Shown one piece after another: positions 44,983 through 55,000 of a stretch of DNA of 64,000 nt (the stretch's first letter is position 1; each line of letters starts with the position of its first letter). The translations under genes were made by a program, and so were the position numbers. The notes beneath the pieces were generated by a model, which was not told where the DNA came from, did not search any database, and saw nothing but the letters and a program-made list of their open reading frames with translations. The stretch comes from Candidatus Bathyarchaeota archaeon (GTDB lineage Archaea; Thermoproteota; Bathyarchaeia; TCS64): positions 5,881 to 69,880 of the forward strand of contig WJJC01000066.1 of NCBI GenBank assembly GCA_014729945.1, read 5' to 3'.

Positions 44983-45220
44983 ATTTGAAGGAAACTCTTG
45001 GGGAAGCTATAGATGATTCATCTGAGCGGTATTCTTTTACTTGGGCGGGTAAAAAGGATTCATTAAAAATCCTTCAAACCCTACAAGGGCTACATTGTCT
45101 CCTGATAAAAAGGAATCAGTGAACTTTGATGAGAATAAAAACTTGTTTATTGAAGGAGATAATCTTGAAGTTCTAAAACTATTATATAACGCATATTTGA
45201 ATCAGGTTAAATTATATTAA
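44983..45220 (+). pseudogene. Type III restriction-modification methylase (Mod), N-terminal fragment
   Basis: One frame gives SERYSFTWAGKKDSLKILQT (start of Mod), then a shift near 45070-45085 leads to LSPDKKESVNFDENKNLFIEGDNLEVLKLL...LNQVKLY and a stop at 45218. This is the Mod segment just before the catalytic DPPY motif, which is absent. No Res subunit remains. Confidence 0.75.
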
Positions 45221-45259
45221 TATTAAAAGGATATTCATCAAAATGTTTCGTAATATTAA

Positions 45260-46140
45260 CTAGCATAAAAACAGGAACAACCATAGAGGAATTTGAAGAA
45301 TTTCTTCATCTAGATTTAACTGTTTTTTTGTGATTACTATGTTGATTTTTGAGTTGTGTTCTTCTTTGAAGGCATGTAAACCTGCAAGGTCACTGTTTCG
45401 TATTGTGTTCCGGTATTTTACTTCTATTGGAACTGGTTTACCCATAAAATCTAGTACGATGTCGACTTCGCCTCTTCTGTTATTCCAGTAAAAGATTCGG
45501 AGCCTATTCCTTGTCCAATTGAGAATTTTAATCTTTTACAGTGGTCAGCCACGGTGTTTTCCACTAGTTTTCCGATCTGGATACTATCCATTAGTGTATT
45601 TGGGTCAATTAATCCTAGAACCGTGTTTCTTAGCCCGTTATCGTTTACGAATATTTTTTTATCATTTCTTGATTGTTTGCGGATATTCTTAGTATAAAAC
45701 TTTGACTCAAATATGAGATAACTTTGGGTTAAGTAGAATAGATAATCTTTAACCGTAGATCGTTTGACACCAAGGGCATTAGAAAGGTTAGTATAGTTAT
45801 GTTTGTTACAGCATTCACTGGCTAAGATAGAGAAGAGAGATTCAAATGTTTTAGGGTCACGAATTCTAAAAGTCTTGACTATGTCTTTATAGATTGTTAA
45901 AGAAAGATAGTCTCGTAGTGTCTGTGTTGTTTTATAGTAATCGTTTATTGTTACTACTTCGGGGTATCCTCCACGTATTAGATAATCGTCTAAAAGTATA
46001 CGAATTTCATTAGTTTCCTCTGCTAGCTCTATACTAGTTTTTTCGAAAGCATTAATTATTTTGCCAGAGTATTCGTTTTTTACTCCTTCCTTGAAGCTGT
46101 CTCTTATCTCCCAATTAATGTGATCATACTCTCTGAATGG
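45260..46140 (-). pseudogene. AAA/DUF4143 ATPase, N-terminally truncated and frameshifted
   Basis: From about 46140 the frame reads PFREYDHINWE...DDYLIRGGYPEVV...DYLSLTIYKDIVKTFRI...KKIFVNDNGLRN..., the DUF4143 domain. The AAA ATPase half with Walker motifs is missing. Near 45500 a shift moves the sequence to the frame that ends RRGEVDIVLDFMGKPVPIEVKY (nuclease-like C-terminus), stop at 45260. The truncation point coincides with the start of the DUF45 gene. Confidence 0.78.
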
Positions 46141-46607
46141 ATCCTCATGTCTGTTATGGTATCTTATTACAGTTAGAGCCTCATACCGTTGATTCGTTTG
46201 ACGATGAAAAGATAGTGATAAAAGATAACCTCATAAAAGTCCATCATCACCATGAACGACCAGTATTGAAGGTTTTAGAGAAATGGATGAGCCAAAAAAC
46301 ACTGGAACTCATTAAACAGGTTCAAGCAGAATATCCCGGGCTGAGAGAGCCAACCAGAATAAGCGTAACAGATACCACCAGATGGGGATATACACATAAT
46401 AAAGGTGTAATAATCTACAACTGGCAACTAGCAGCACTACCCAAAGAACTAGCATACTACGTGATCATCCATGAACTAGTACACCTTGACTACATGAACC
46501 ACCAAAACGGTTTCAAAGCAAAACTAGCAAACTACACCCCAAACATCAAACAACATGAAAAACAACTGAAAAAATATCAACAAATAAAACCCAGCAAGCC
46601 GAATTAA
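46137..46607 (+). CDS. DUF45/YgjP-like metallopeptidase, short form
   Basis: 156 residues. The C-terminal two thirds match the YgjP/DUF45 zinc peptidase: RWGYTHNKGVIIYNWQLAALP, then HELVHLDYMNHQNGF with HExxH and a downstream His. The usual N-terminal half-domain is missing, and an in-frame TGA immediately precedes the ATG, so it may be truncated by the same event that cut the DUF4143 gene, or be a compact archaeal variant. Confidence 0.7.
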   Translation: MDPHVCYGILLQLEPHTVDSFDDEKIVIKDNLIKVHHHHERPVLKVLEKWMSQKTLELIKQVQAEYPGLREPTRISVTDTTRWGYTHNKGVIIYNWQLAALPKELAYYVIIHELVHLDYMNHQNGFKAKLANYTPNIKQHEKQLKKYQQIKPSKPN

Positions 46608-46655
46608 AATTATAAAAATTTGTGTCTACAGAGGATCAAAACCTAGTGAGTATTG

Positions 46656-48116
46656 TTATAGTGTTATTGTTTGTTCTCGTTGTACGATTTTTGTGTTTGG
46701 GTGTTTGTTTTTGAACCATTGTGGGTTTTCTGTGTGTACGGGTATCAGTGTTTCGGGGTTTATTGTCTCGATCATCTCGGCTAGCTGGTTTCCCGGTGCG
46801 TGTCCTGAGGCGTGTAGCTGCACTGGTTCCCCGAACCCATATAATTCCATCCAGTTCGTTACGCGTTTCTCGTCTATCTCCATCTCCTCGTTAAACGGCT
46901 CACAGAGGCTGCGTATGAATCGGCTGCCCGGAACCGGGTTGATGTCTATTAACTCGTTTAACTGGTAAAAGTTACAGTAGAAGAGATAGTCTCCTTGGTT
47001 CTCCTTCACGTCACGGTAATTAACAGTATTATCCATGTAGAGGTATTCACGTTCCCATGTACGGTAATCCTGTTCAATGATATTCTCCGGGTAATCCTCG
47101 CGGCCTATGAGGCCCCAGCTCTTACGATCAGCAAAGAAACACAGGTCAGGGTCATCCAGCCCCGGGTAATCACCGATCTGGCTCAACTGTTCCAGCATGT
47201 ATGCGTGTTTAAACCCGAGAACAAGTTTACGACCCGAATCACGGGCAACCTGCTGGAAGGTCTTCAACCGATCCGCGTCTCGCTGCGGGAAATTAACCGC
47301 CACCAAGCCATCCGTATCCTCAACCACCTTCCGTGACTCTCTACGCACATATTCCTCTGTGTCACCCTCGTCACTATCAATACGGGTGCCCTCAGAGATC
47401 ATCAAGTCAACACCCATGTCAGCAACCGCTCCAACCATCCGCCGGGTATCATCCCCACGATACCCATGGAAACGGAGATCCCCAGTATACAGTACATTAC
47501 CCTCACTGGTGTGTATCAAATAAGAGGCTGCACCGGGTAGACTGTGATCAACAGTAAACGCTGTAACCTCAATATCCCCAACTTTGAATCGTTCACCGGA
47601 TTCAACCAGGTTAATCTCACGGGGATCAGAGGCAGCACTCCCCTTCACCCGGGTAAACCCGTCACCGCGTTTCTTGGGACGCGTACAGAAAGTACGTTTA
47701 CGACTAGTCAAATCGTTAAAGGAACCCGAACCAGTATCCTCCAACGTCTTCAAGATCGCCAGAGACTCAGGCGTCATATAGAGGGGAATATCACAGCGTA
47801 GAAAATGGATATACTGAGCGTGATCCGCGTGAGCATGACTCAACAACAAGCCATCCACAGCTCGTTCCTCAATGCCATACCCATCGTACTCAAGATAATC
47901 CAACCGATAAACACCCTCCAACCGAGGCAATAACCCGGTAGTATAGAAATCACCTAATCCATTACATTTACGCGGCTGATGAAACTCACTGAAATACATC
48001 CCGTTCTGACTGAAACTCATACCAAAATCCAGTAAAAACCTGGTATCCTGATCCTCCAACAGAATCTTGTTTCCACCAATCTCCCCGACCCCACCATAAA
48101 ACGTTAATTTAGTCAT
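46656..48116 (-). CDS. RNase J-like metallo-beta-lactamase/beta-CASP nuclease
   Basis: 486 residues. MBL motif HAHADH at 94-99, GDLRFHG, a beta-CASP region (NFPQRDADRLKTFQQVARDSGRKLVLG), LHASGHA and the final IPVHTENP typical of RNase J. It has an enlarged N-terminal insert between beta strands (about 35-85). The enzyme would degrade or process RNA 5' to 3'. Single gene, ATG at 48116. Confidence 0.87.
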   Translation of the reverse strand: MTKLTFYGGVGEIGGNKILLEDQDTRFLLDFGMSFSQNGMYFSEFHQPRKCNGLGDFYTTGLLPRLEGVYRLDYLEYDGYGIEERAVDGLLLSHAHADHAQYIHFLRCDIPLYMTPESLAILKTLEDTGSGSFNDLTSRKRTFCTRPKKRGDGFTRVKGSAASDPREINLVESGERFKVGDIEVTAFTVDHSLPGAASYLIHTSEGNVLYTGDLRFHGYRGDDTRRMVGAVADMGVDLMISEGTRIDSDEGDTEEYVRRESRKVVEDTDGLVAVNFPQRDADRLKTFQQVARDSGRKLVLGFKHAYMLEQLSQIGDYPGLDDPDLCFFADRKSWGLIGREDYPENIIEQDYRTWEREYLYMDNTVNYRDVKENQGDYLFYCNFYQLNELIDINPVPGSRFIRSLCEPFNEEMEIDEKRVTNWMELYGFGEPVQLHASGHAPGNQLAEMIETINPETLIPVHTENPQWFKNKHPNTKIVQREQTITL

Positions 48117-48230
48117 AATTATTGCCCCGAGCCAACATGTCTTAATTACATCACTATCATATATTAGAAACTAGTTTAGGGATTCAAGCCCCCAATAACC
48201 AATACAAAAAGTTAACCAGACACCCACACG

Positions 48231-48704
48231 CTAACCTTTTACTAATTTCTCGATAAAAACATCCAGATTATCCAGATAACTATCATTATCAACATTATTT
48301 GACTTGTAACCGGCGACAGCAACAGGGGGTTTACCACAGAGTTCCTGCATCTCTTCAAAGGTTCCCGCAGGATCATCACCACCCATCGTGCAGAAGAAAC
48401 CAACCTTTTTGATCTCTGATCCATACTCATCCAAAAAGCTTCTCACTGGACTTGCCAAATTTCCAGCCCACACCGGTGTACCCACCACAACCAAATCATA
48501 TTCACCTGGATCCACGTCCAAGTCTCTTATCGGAGGACTCTTCCCTCTCGCACTCTCATAACCTGATCGAACCCATCCGATTACCCCTTCTCTAGAACCT
48601 GACTCTTTAATCGACTCGATATCTGCGTCAATTTTCTCAGCTAAAGCTTCAGCCACCTTCTCTGTATGCCCGTCTCTACTGAAAAAAACTACAAGATCTG
48701 ACAT
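48231..48704 (-). CDS. Flavodoxin-like protein
   Basis: 157 residues, FMN-binding flavodoxin fold: VVFFSRDGHTEKVAEAL (phosphate loop), VVVGTPVWAGNLASPVRSFL and FFCTMGGDD. It resembles flavodoxins in NAD(P)H-quinone or protoporphyrinogen oxidase-type groups. Electron carrier or small reductase; partner not shown. Single gene. Confidence 0.86.
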   Translation of the reverse strand: MSDLVVFFSRDGHTEKVAEALAEKIDADIESIKESGSREGVIGWVRSGYESARGKSPPIRDLDVDPGEYDLVVVGTPVWAGNLASPVRSFLDEYGSEIKKVGFFCTMGGDDPAGTFEEMQELCGKPPVAVAGYKSNNVDNDSYLDNLDVFIEKLVKG

Positions 48705-48868
48705 ACAAGCTAATACCGGTACTCGGTTAATAAATAGACATGCAACTCAAGCACCTAGAGGCGAAGAATCAATCTAGGAAATGGGCTCCAAGGTTTGTAG
48801 TTATATTATACTGGAGTTTGACATAGTGAATGAGAAAGGTTATCCAACAATTATGATGGTTGTGAGTA

Positions 48869-49306
48869 CTAGGGATAAAAGTCCACTATTTTTGTCGGCA
48901 CAACCTTTAGTGTCTCAAATGTATCATGGTCAAACTTCTGGTTTGTATTTGAACCCGCAGATGAATACTTTCCCCACACCCATCTAAGATAATCATCATA
49001 CCCCATATCTGGCTCGAATCCAATATCCGCGAGACCATAAACCAATGCACATTTAGACGGTATATCACCATCAACGGCCTTTGTTCCCTGCATAAGAAAT
49101 GAGAGAGAGACATTCTTGTTTCTTTTAACATTATTTCCTCGTACGGATTTTTTTATAGACACAAAATAGAACACACCATCCTTGTAGTTATACCATATAG
49201 GGGCTGCATGAATTGTACCATCCTTGTTGTGGCTACAGAAAACCGTGGTATAGGATTCCACGAATAGGCTTTCCAGATCCTCAGGAGTCATCTTATTACT
49301 GCTCAT
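48869..49306 (-). CDS. Pyridoxamine 5'-phosphate oxidase-family flavoprotein
   Basis: 145 residues with the split-barrel pattern: TTVFCSHNKDGTIHAAPIWYNYKDGVFYFVSIKKSVRGNNVKRNKNVSLSF. Proteins of this class bind FMN, F420 or haem and reduce small molecules. In archaea F420-dependent members are common. Ends VVPTKIVDFYP, a normal family C-terminus. Single gene. Confidence 0.82.
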   Translation of the reverse strand: MSSNKMTPEDLESLFVESYTTVFCSHNKDGTIHAAPIWYNYKDGVFYFVSIKKSVRGNNVKRNKNVSLSFLMQGTKAVDGDIPSKCALVYGLADIGFEPDMGYDDYLRWVWGKYSSAGSNTNQKFDHDTFETLKVVPTKIVDFYP

Positions 49307-49622
49307 CGTATTGAGTCAAAGTTTCTTATGAGTTTAAGCCTTGTTCTTAGCTCACACACATTGAATTTAATAAAAAAAGAGTTGACAATTCATTTTACCA
49401 AACACATTAGAATATACAATTTACGAACCTGAACAGCAGACGCTTACACGTAATAACCGCAAACATGAACAAATATGGGTTCATTACCTATTATAAAGAA
49501 TTGAAGGAAAAAGCAAGAAAATAGTTAATGGAAAATAATTTAAATATCGATTTTTTCTCGTGGTTTTCAAATATTTCAGCAAACATAAGAAAAGTTAAAC
49601 CCTGACAGACTAGTTTAAAAAT
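49307..49622 (+). promoter_or_regulatory. AT-rich upstream region of the sensor kinase
   Basis: 316 bp with no gene. AATTTAAATATC near 49541 is the best TATA-like box and gives a leader of about 55 nt before ATG 49623; TTTAAAAAT also directly precedes the ATG but is too close to act as its TATA box. Confidence 0.35.
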
Positions 49623-52600
49623 ATGTCCGAGTATCCGGAGCCAAAGTACAAGGCAATAGTGGAGCGAAGCCCCGATCTAATATTCATAACAAACGAGTCG
49701 GGTGTCCTATACATCAACCCATCTGGAGTCAAATACCTTGGATACCAGAAAGAGGAAGAGATACTCGGAAGACCAGCACTTGACTTCATTCACCCTGACT
49801 CACATGAAATAACCACAAAATACGCTCAGCAGAGACGAGCAGGCGGTAACCCACCAAGCCAATACAGGGCAAAACTACTAGGAAAAGACGGAAAAGCACT
49901 GAAAGCCGAGTTACACGCCTCACGTATAATCTGGAACAACACCCCAGCATCCGTCACTATTGCACGAGATATTAGTGAACAAATACAGCTAGAGGAAGAG
50001 ATTCAGGAAATCAATGAAAGACTAACAGGCTTCATGGAATCCGCAACAGATGGCTTCGCATTACTCGACGAAAAACTACGTCTAATAGAAGCAAACAAAG
50101 TATGGTTAAATCAAGCCGGCTTAACCAGAGAACAAGCAATAGGCAGACACTGCACAGACATACTACCCAACCTTGAACAAACCGGTAGACTGGACATATA
50201 CAAGAAAGTACTTGAAACCGGGGAACCCACCGAGTTTAACGAAGTTATCCCCGCAAGTGGCGGAGACCAGTACTTCGATATAAAGGCGTTTAAGACAGGG
50301 GACCTTCTCGGCATAGTTACAAGAGACATAACAGACCAGGTAACATATGATAAAAAACTGCAAGAGCTTCACCAGCTCTCCGATAAGCTTTCACGTGCAC
50401 AGAGCGTACAGGAGATAGCTGAAATCGTGGTGGAGGCAATAGTTGATACTCTGGCATGTAAGAGAGTCAGCTTCCAGACTATCAAAGAGGATAAACTAGT
50501 AATACAAGCAGCTAAACCATCAATCAGCATACATCAAATACCACTAGATAAGCCAAGCATAGTAGTCCGAGCCTTCAAGACAGGACAACCACAACATATA
50601 CCAGACACAACCAAAGACCCTGACTGCCTGGAAGGCATAGGGAAGAATGAATCGCCCTCTTTATCCGAGTATGCACACCCGATTAAACTACGTGATGAAC
50701 CCATAGCAGTGATTAACATCGAGGAACCAGAGAGGAACGCGTTTACAGAACAAACCCTTGAACTAGTATCCATACTAGGAGACCATGTCTCCGCGGCGCT
50801 ACAAGCACAGAGCTACCGTGATAGACTCATTGCACTCCACAGCAGTTCAACACATCTAACCCACGCTGAATCCAGTGAAGAGGTTTACTCCATTGCAATG
50901 GACATACTTGTAAATGAACTCGACTACACGTGGGCAGGCATCATGCGTGTAGAAGACCATGAGCTAAGATATGTGTACACCAGTAGCGGGGCGCTCATGG
51001 ATGAAAGCTTACCCTTAGACGGGTCGGGGATAACTGTGAAGGCAGCTAACTCAAAGACCACACAGCTAGTAAAAGACAGCCGACTTGACCCCGATTTCGT
51101 CACCCTGAATAATGGACCCCCCACCATGTTATCGGAGCTCGCGGTACCCGTATTCATTGAAGATAAGGTAAGGTACGTGCTTAACGTTGAGAGCAGCCGG
51201 GTTGATGACTTCGACGAGAACGATGTGAGACTCGTTGAACTGCTCGCCCAACACGTCGCCTCCACGATAGAGAACATTAAAGGATTAGAGGCGAGAAAGC
51301 GCTACGAGGCACTACTGGAAACACTGCACCAATATGCTTCCCAAGTAGCGAGAATGGATTCTATCCAAGAAATCGCGGACACATCCATTGAATTCATAGT
51401 AGATGTTATGGGCTTTAACAGAGCAGGAATAGGACTCGTAGAAGGTGAATATCTCCACCCCATATCAATAGCAGACCCCGAGCTAAGAGCTAGATCCATA
51501 TCACTCAAAGAACCAAGCATCATCGCTAGAGCAGTAAACACCGGAGAATCCCAGCTCATAGAAGACACGAGAAAAGACAAAGACTATTTAATATACAACG
51601 AAGCCGGCCCAGATTACTCCTACTCCGAACTCGCTGTACCCATTAAAGACGGGGAAACGGTTATCGGCGTCATCAACATCGAGAGCACGGAAATCAAAGC
51701 CTACGACCAAAGAGACCAGATATTAATGGAGCTATTCGCAGAACATATATCATCAGCACTTCGAAACATCAAATCCTTAGAAGACCAGCAAATATACGAG
51801 CAACGCCTTGAAGCCCTAAGCAGGGCCATGGCGTCCATGAACTCAGCCCAGTCCCAAGAAGAACTGGCAGAGCTAAGTTTGATACTGGTAGAGGAGATAA
51901 TCGAGGCACCCTACTCAGGGTTTCTAAGGGTAGATGGAGATGAGCTGGTACTCTTTAAAAACATAAGCGATCTAGCCATCGATTACAGACTTCCACTGGA
52001 CGGTAAAGGTATCACCGTGAGAGCCGTAAACGAGAAGAAACCAATCCTCGTTAACGACACAAAACAGGATCCAGACTATGTAAAAGGTACCGTAGAAACC
52101 CGGAGCGAACTATCAGTGCCAATATCCGTAGAGGGAGAAATAGAGGGGGTCCTTAACATGGAAAGCAGTGAAACCGGTTTCTTCAACAAGAGCCACATAT
52201 CTCTTGCAGAGGTCCTAGTTGCTCATATTGCCTCTAACCTTGAGAGACTGAAACGTAGAGACGCCCTCCTAGAGGCAGAGCGAAAAGCCGTAATGGAGCA
52301 CGAGAGGGCAGAACAGGCTAAGAAGATGGAGCAAATAAAGTCTCAGTTTATGCGTACAGCCACCCATGAACTCAGAACACCATTAACCAGCATGAAAGGC
52401 TACCTAGAATTAGCCAGAACTGAAAACGACCCAGATAAGGCAAAGAAATATCTGGAGATAGCTGCCAGAAACACGGAACGATTAGAGGCTTTAACCACGG
52501 ATCTGCTTGATCAGCAGCGCCTTGAGGACGGACAATTAGAGATCGTACATACGCCGCTGAACTTGAATGAACTGGTAAACAGAGCCATCGAAGAAGTAAA

Positions 52601-53012
52601 ACATAAACTCGACTCCAAGCGTCAAGAAGTAAAAGTAGAGACACCACCGGGAGATACCATAGTCAGGGGAGACCCGTTACGCCTCTCACAGGTATTAGTT
52701 AATCTCCTAGACAATGCGTCAAAATATAGCCCGGAGGGTTGCCTGATCCAGGTAACCGTTAAAACAACGGGAGAAGAAGCCAAGGTATCTGTTACTGATA
52801 CGGGTTATGGACTTAGCCCCGAGGACATGGATAAAATATTCAAGCCTTTCCCGGATATTGACAGACCTATTGTATCAGGTCAGAGCGTGGGTCTCGGCCT
52901 GAGCATCTGTAAAGGTATTATTGAGCTCCACGGAGGAGAGATATGGGCCGATTCGGAGGGACAAGGAGAGGGATCAACCTTCACCTTCAAACTACCTGTG
53001 TGGAATGAGTGA
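49623..53012 (+). CDS. Multi-sensor histidine kinase (PAS-PAS-GAF x4-HisKA-HATPase)
   Basis: 1129 residues, no membrane helix or signal, so a cytoplasmic sensor. Two PAS domains (about 5-120, 130-240) are followed by four GAF-like domains (about 245-395, 405-560, 565-725, 735-880), each ending in a VPIxxxxxxxGVxNxES-type strand, then a coiled coil. HisKA has TATHELRTPL with H915; the ATPase has NLLDNASKYS (near 1027-1034), DTGYGLS and GLGLSICKGI. No receiver domain or response regulator gene is adjacent. Signals are unknown; the repeated GAFs likely bind small ligands or cofactors. Confidence 0.93.
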   Translation: MSEYPEPKYKAIVERSPDLIFITNESGVLYINPSGVKYLGYQKEEEILGRPALDFIHPDSHEITTKYAQQRRAGGNPPSQYRAKLLGKDGKALKAELHASRIIWNNTPASVTIARDISEQIQLEEEIQEINERLTGFMESATDGFALLDEKLRLIEANKVWLNQAGLTREQAIGRHCTDILPNLEQTGRLDIYKKVLETGEPTEFNEVIPASGGDQYFDIKAFKTGDLLGIVTRDITDQVTYDKKLQELHQLSDKLSRAQSVQEIAEIVVEAIVDTLACKRVSFQTIKEDKLVIQAAKPSISIHQIPLDKPSIVVRAFKTGQPQHIPDTTKDPDCLEGIGKNESPSLSEYAHPIKLRDEPIAVINIEEPERNAFTEQTLELVSILGDHVSAALQAQSYRDRLIALHSSSTHLTHAESSEEVYSIAMDILVNELDYTWAGIMRVEDHELRYVYTSSGALMDESLPLDGSGITVKAANSKTTQLVKDSRLDPDFVTLNNGPPTMLSELAVPVFIEDKVRYVLNVESSRVDDFDENDVRLVELLAQHVASTIENIKGLEARKRYEALLETLHQYASQVARMDSIQEIADTSIEFIVDVMGFNRAGIGLVEGEYLHPISIADPELRARSISLKEPSIIARAVNTGESQLIEDTRKDKDYLIYNEAGPDYSYSELAVPIKDGETVIGVINIESTEIKAYDQRDQILMELFAEHISSALRNIKSLEDQQIYEQRLEALSRAMASMNSAQSQEELAELSLILVEEIIEAPYSGFLRVDGDELVLFKNISDLAIDYRLPLDGKGITVRAVNEKKPILVNDTKQDPDYVKGTVETRSELSVPISVEGEIEGVLNMESSETGFFNKSHISLAEVLVAHIASNLERLKRRDALLEAERKAVMEHERAEQAKKMEQIKSQFMRTATHELRTPLTSMKGYLELARTENDPDKAKKYLEIAARNTERLEALTTDLLDQQRLEDGQLEIVHTPLNLNELVNRAIEEVKHKLDSKRQEVKVETPPGDTIVRGDPLRLSQVLVNLLDNASKYSPEGCLIQVTVKTTGEEAKVSVTDTGYGLSPEDMDKIFKPFPDIDRPIVSGQSVGLGLSICKGIIELHGGEIWADSEGQGEGSTFTFKLPVWNE

Positions 53013-53118
53013 AAATAGGTAAACAGATGCTCTGAGCATCAAGTGACTAAAAAGACGGAGACGGATATGAGAGACTTTTTTCACTTGTTTTTAATAGTGG
53101 ACACCTATAATATTAGAT

Positions 53119-53349
53119 ATGTTTTGGTTAAACAGGGATATTTCTACGGGGCTCTGGAAGCTTCACGTGGATTCATGCAGGTTCTGTAACCCCGTTGAGA
53201 CACGGTTCAAAGGAGTCAACGAGATGAAGAAGAAAGGGGCATGGATAAGCTTCGAATCCGTTGAGGAAGCAAAAGAGTACTTCAAGAAGAACTCGAAGCA
53301 AGATAGTATCTGGCAGCCATGCAAGACATGCAACCCAGAGAAAAAATAA
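53119..53349 (+). CDS. Small four-cysteine, probably zinc-binding protein
   Basis: 76 residues. LHVDSCRFCNP near the N-terminus and WQPCKTCNP near the C-terminus give two CxxC pairs, with an amphipathic helix (FESVEEAKEYFKKN) between, so a single zinc site is likely. A TATA-like box (TTTTTAATAG) 25 bp upstream of the ATG supports a real leaderless gene. Family not known to me. Confidence 0.65.
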   Translation: MFWLNRDISTGLWKLHVDSCRFCNPVETRFKGVNEMKKKGAWISFESVEEAKEYFKKNSKQDSIWQPCKTCNPEKK

Positions 53350-53448
53350 CGTCCCCCACAGGTAAAAATAGACTCAATAAATCCAAGTTCTCTAAAAAGA
53401 GCTGGTTCCAGCCATAATTTTAACAACTAAGTAAGATACCATGTAATC

Positions 53449-54900
53449 ATGAAGAAAAAAGCCTGTAAATGGATCGATGAAAACCGTGAAGAGTTCATCG
53501 AGGTAAGCGATAAGGTGTGGGAGTACGCGGAGCTAGGCCTGGTAGAACATAAATCCGCTCAGCTACACGTGAACACTCTGAGAAAGCACGGTTTTGAGGT
53601 GGAGCACGGGGTAGCCGGGATGCCCACAGCCTTCGTAGCCACATGGGGCAAAGGGGAGCCAGTAATCGGGTTCATGGGTGAATACGATGCCCTGCCCGGC
53701 ATCAGCAACAAACCAGTACCCCACAAGGAATGGCTGATAGAAGACGGACCCGGACACGGCTGCGGACATAACGTCCACGGCACCAGTGGCTTCATGGCAG
53801 CAATCGCCACCAAACAAGTAATGGAAGAGGAGAAACTACCGGGCACCATCAAGGTCTACGGTTGCCCAGCCGAGGAAAACTACGACGGCAAGGTCTACAT
53901 GGTGAGAGCCGGCCTGTTCGATGACGTGGACGCCTGCCTGAGTCACCACCCAAGCGGCTTCAACGTAGCAGGATTATCATCAAGCAACGCCATGAACAGT
54001 GTCAAATACGAATACCACGGCAAGACAGCCCACGCAGCGGGGAGCCCCGAGCAGGGCAGAAGCGCACTAGATGCCATCGAGTTGATGAACATCGGAGTCA
54101 ACTATCTACGTGAACACGTGGTACAGGAAGCCCGAATCCACTACATAGTCGAGGAAGGCGGAGGACAACCCAACGTCGTACCCGACTACGCCCGCTCATG
54201 GTACTACATCAGAGCACCTGAACGATCACAGGTCCAGCAAATCTACGAACGAATCAACAAGATCGCAGAAGGCGCAGCCATGATGACCGAGACAGAGCTA
54301 AAAATCGATCTCCTCTCCGCCGTCTACAACAAGATCCCAAACAAGACCCTCAGCGAACTAGTCACAGCCAACATGCGTGAAATAGGACACCCCGGGTGGA
54401 CCGAGGAAGAACTGGAGTTCGCCGCAGAGATAGCCGAGACCATCGACACAGAGGAAAAGATGAACAGCCTCCGCAAATCAAAGGTCCCAGACCCCGAGAA
54501 GTACCGGAACATAAACCTAGTATCCGAGGTACTGGATGCCTGGGATGATGGCCAAGTCAGCAAGGGCAGCACAGACGTCAGTGATGTCTCATGGATCTGC
54601 CCAACCATGGAGTTCCGAACCAGCTGCAACGTACTAGGTTCCCCCGGCCACGACTGGAGATTCACAGCCGTAAGCGGCATGAGCGTCGGCCAAAAGAGCC
54701 TCATATATGCCGCCAAGACCATGACCGCCAGCGCCCTAGACCTATTCACAGACCCGGAACTCTTAGAGAAGGCCAAGAAAGAACACGAGGAACGCCTAGC
54801 AGGCAGAGAATACACAGCTCACATGCCAGACGATACCATGCCCCCACTGGAGATAGCTGAAACCGCCTGGAACAAACTCAAAGGAAAAACACAGGACTAG
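53449..54900 (+). CDS. M20 family metallo-aminoacylase/amidohydrolase (AbgB-like)
   Basis: 483 residues. Metal and catalytic motifs: GEYDALPG, GHGCGHNVHG and GCPAEENYDG, then the dimerisation domain KTAHAAGSPEQGRSALDAIELMNIGVNYLREHV. Length and order match aminobenzoyl-glutamate utilisation protein B-like M20 peptidases, which cleave N-acyl or aminobenzoyl amino acids. Locally GC-richer and codon-biased relative to neighbours. No AbgA or AbgT partner nearby. Confidence 0.9.
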   Translation: MKKKACKWIDENREEFIEVSDKVWEYAELGLVEHKSAQLHVNTLRKHGFEVEHGVAGMPTAFVATWGKGEPVIGFMGEYDALPGISNKPVPHKEWLIEDGPGHGCGHNVHGTSGFMAAIATKQVMEEEKLPGTIKVYGCPAEENYDGKVYMVRAGLFDDVDACLSHHPSGFNVAGLSSSNAMNSVKYEYHGKTAHAAGSPEQGRSALDAIELMNIGVNYLREHVVQEARIHYIVEEGGGQPNVVPDYARSWYYIRAPERSQVQQIYERINKIAEGAAMMTETELKIDLLSAVYNKIPNKTLSELVTANMREIGHPGWTEEELEFAAEIAETIDTEEKMNSLRKSKVPDPEKYRNINLVSEVLDAWDDGQVSKGSTDVSDVSWICPTMEFRTSCNVLGSPGHDWRFTAVSGMSVGQKSLIYAAKTMTASALDLFTDPELLEKAKKEHEERLAGREYTAHMPDDTMPPLEIAETAWNKLKGKTQD

Positions 54901-55000
54901 AAAACACTTTTCATAAATTTTTTAGTACCAAGAATATCCGCTATATGTCATTGAAGCATAAATAAAGTAAAACACATGAAAGTCACATATCAAATATAGG

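Noticed and set aside
44907..45122. 71-codon plus-strand frame taken as a whole gene
   Set aside because: Only its second half is coding-like (Mod remnant); the first half is antisense to the amidase fragment.
47197..47801. Several plus-strand frames opposite the RNase J-like gene
   Set aside because: Shadows produced by strong codon bias of the minus-strand gene; no motifs.
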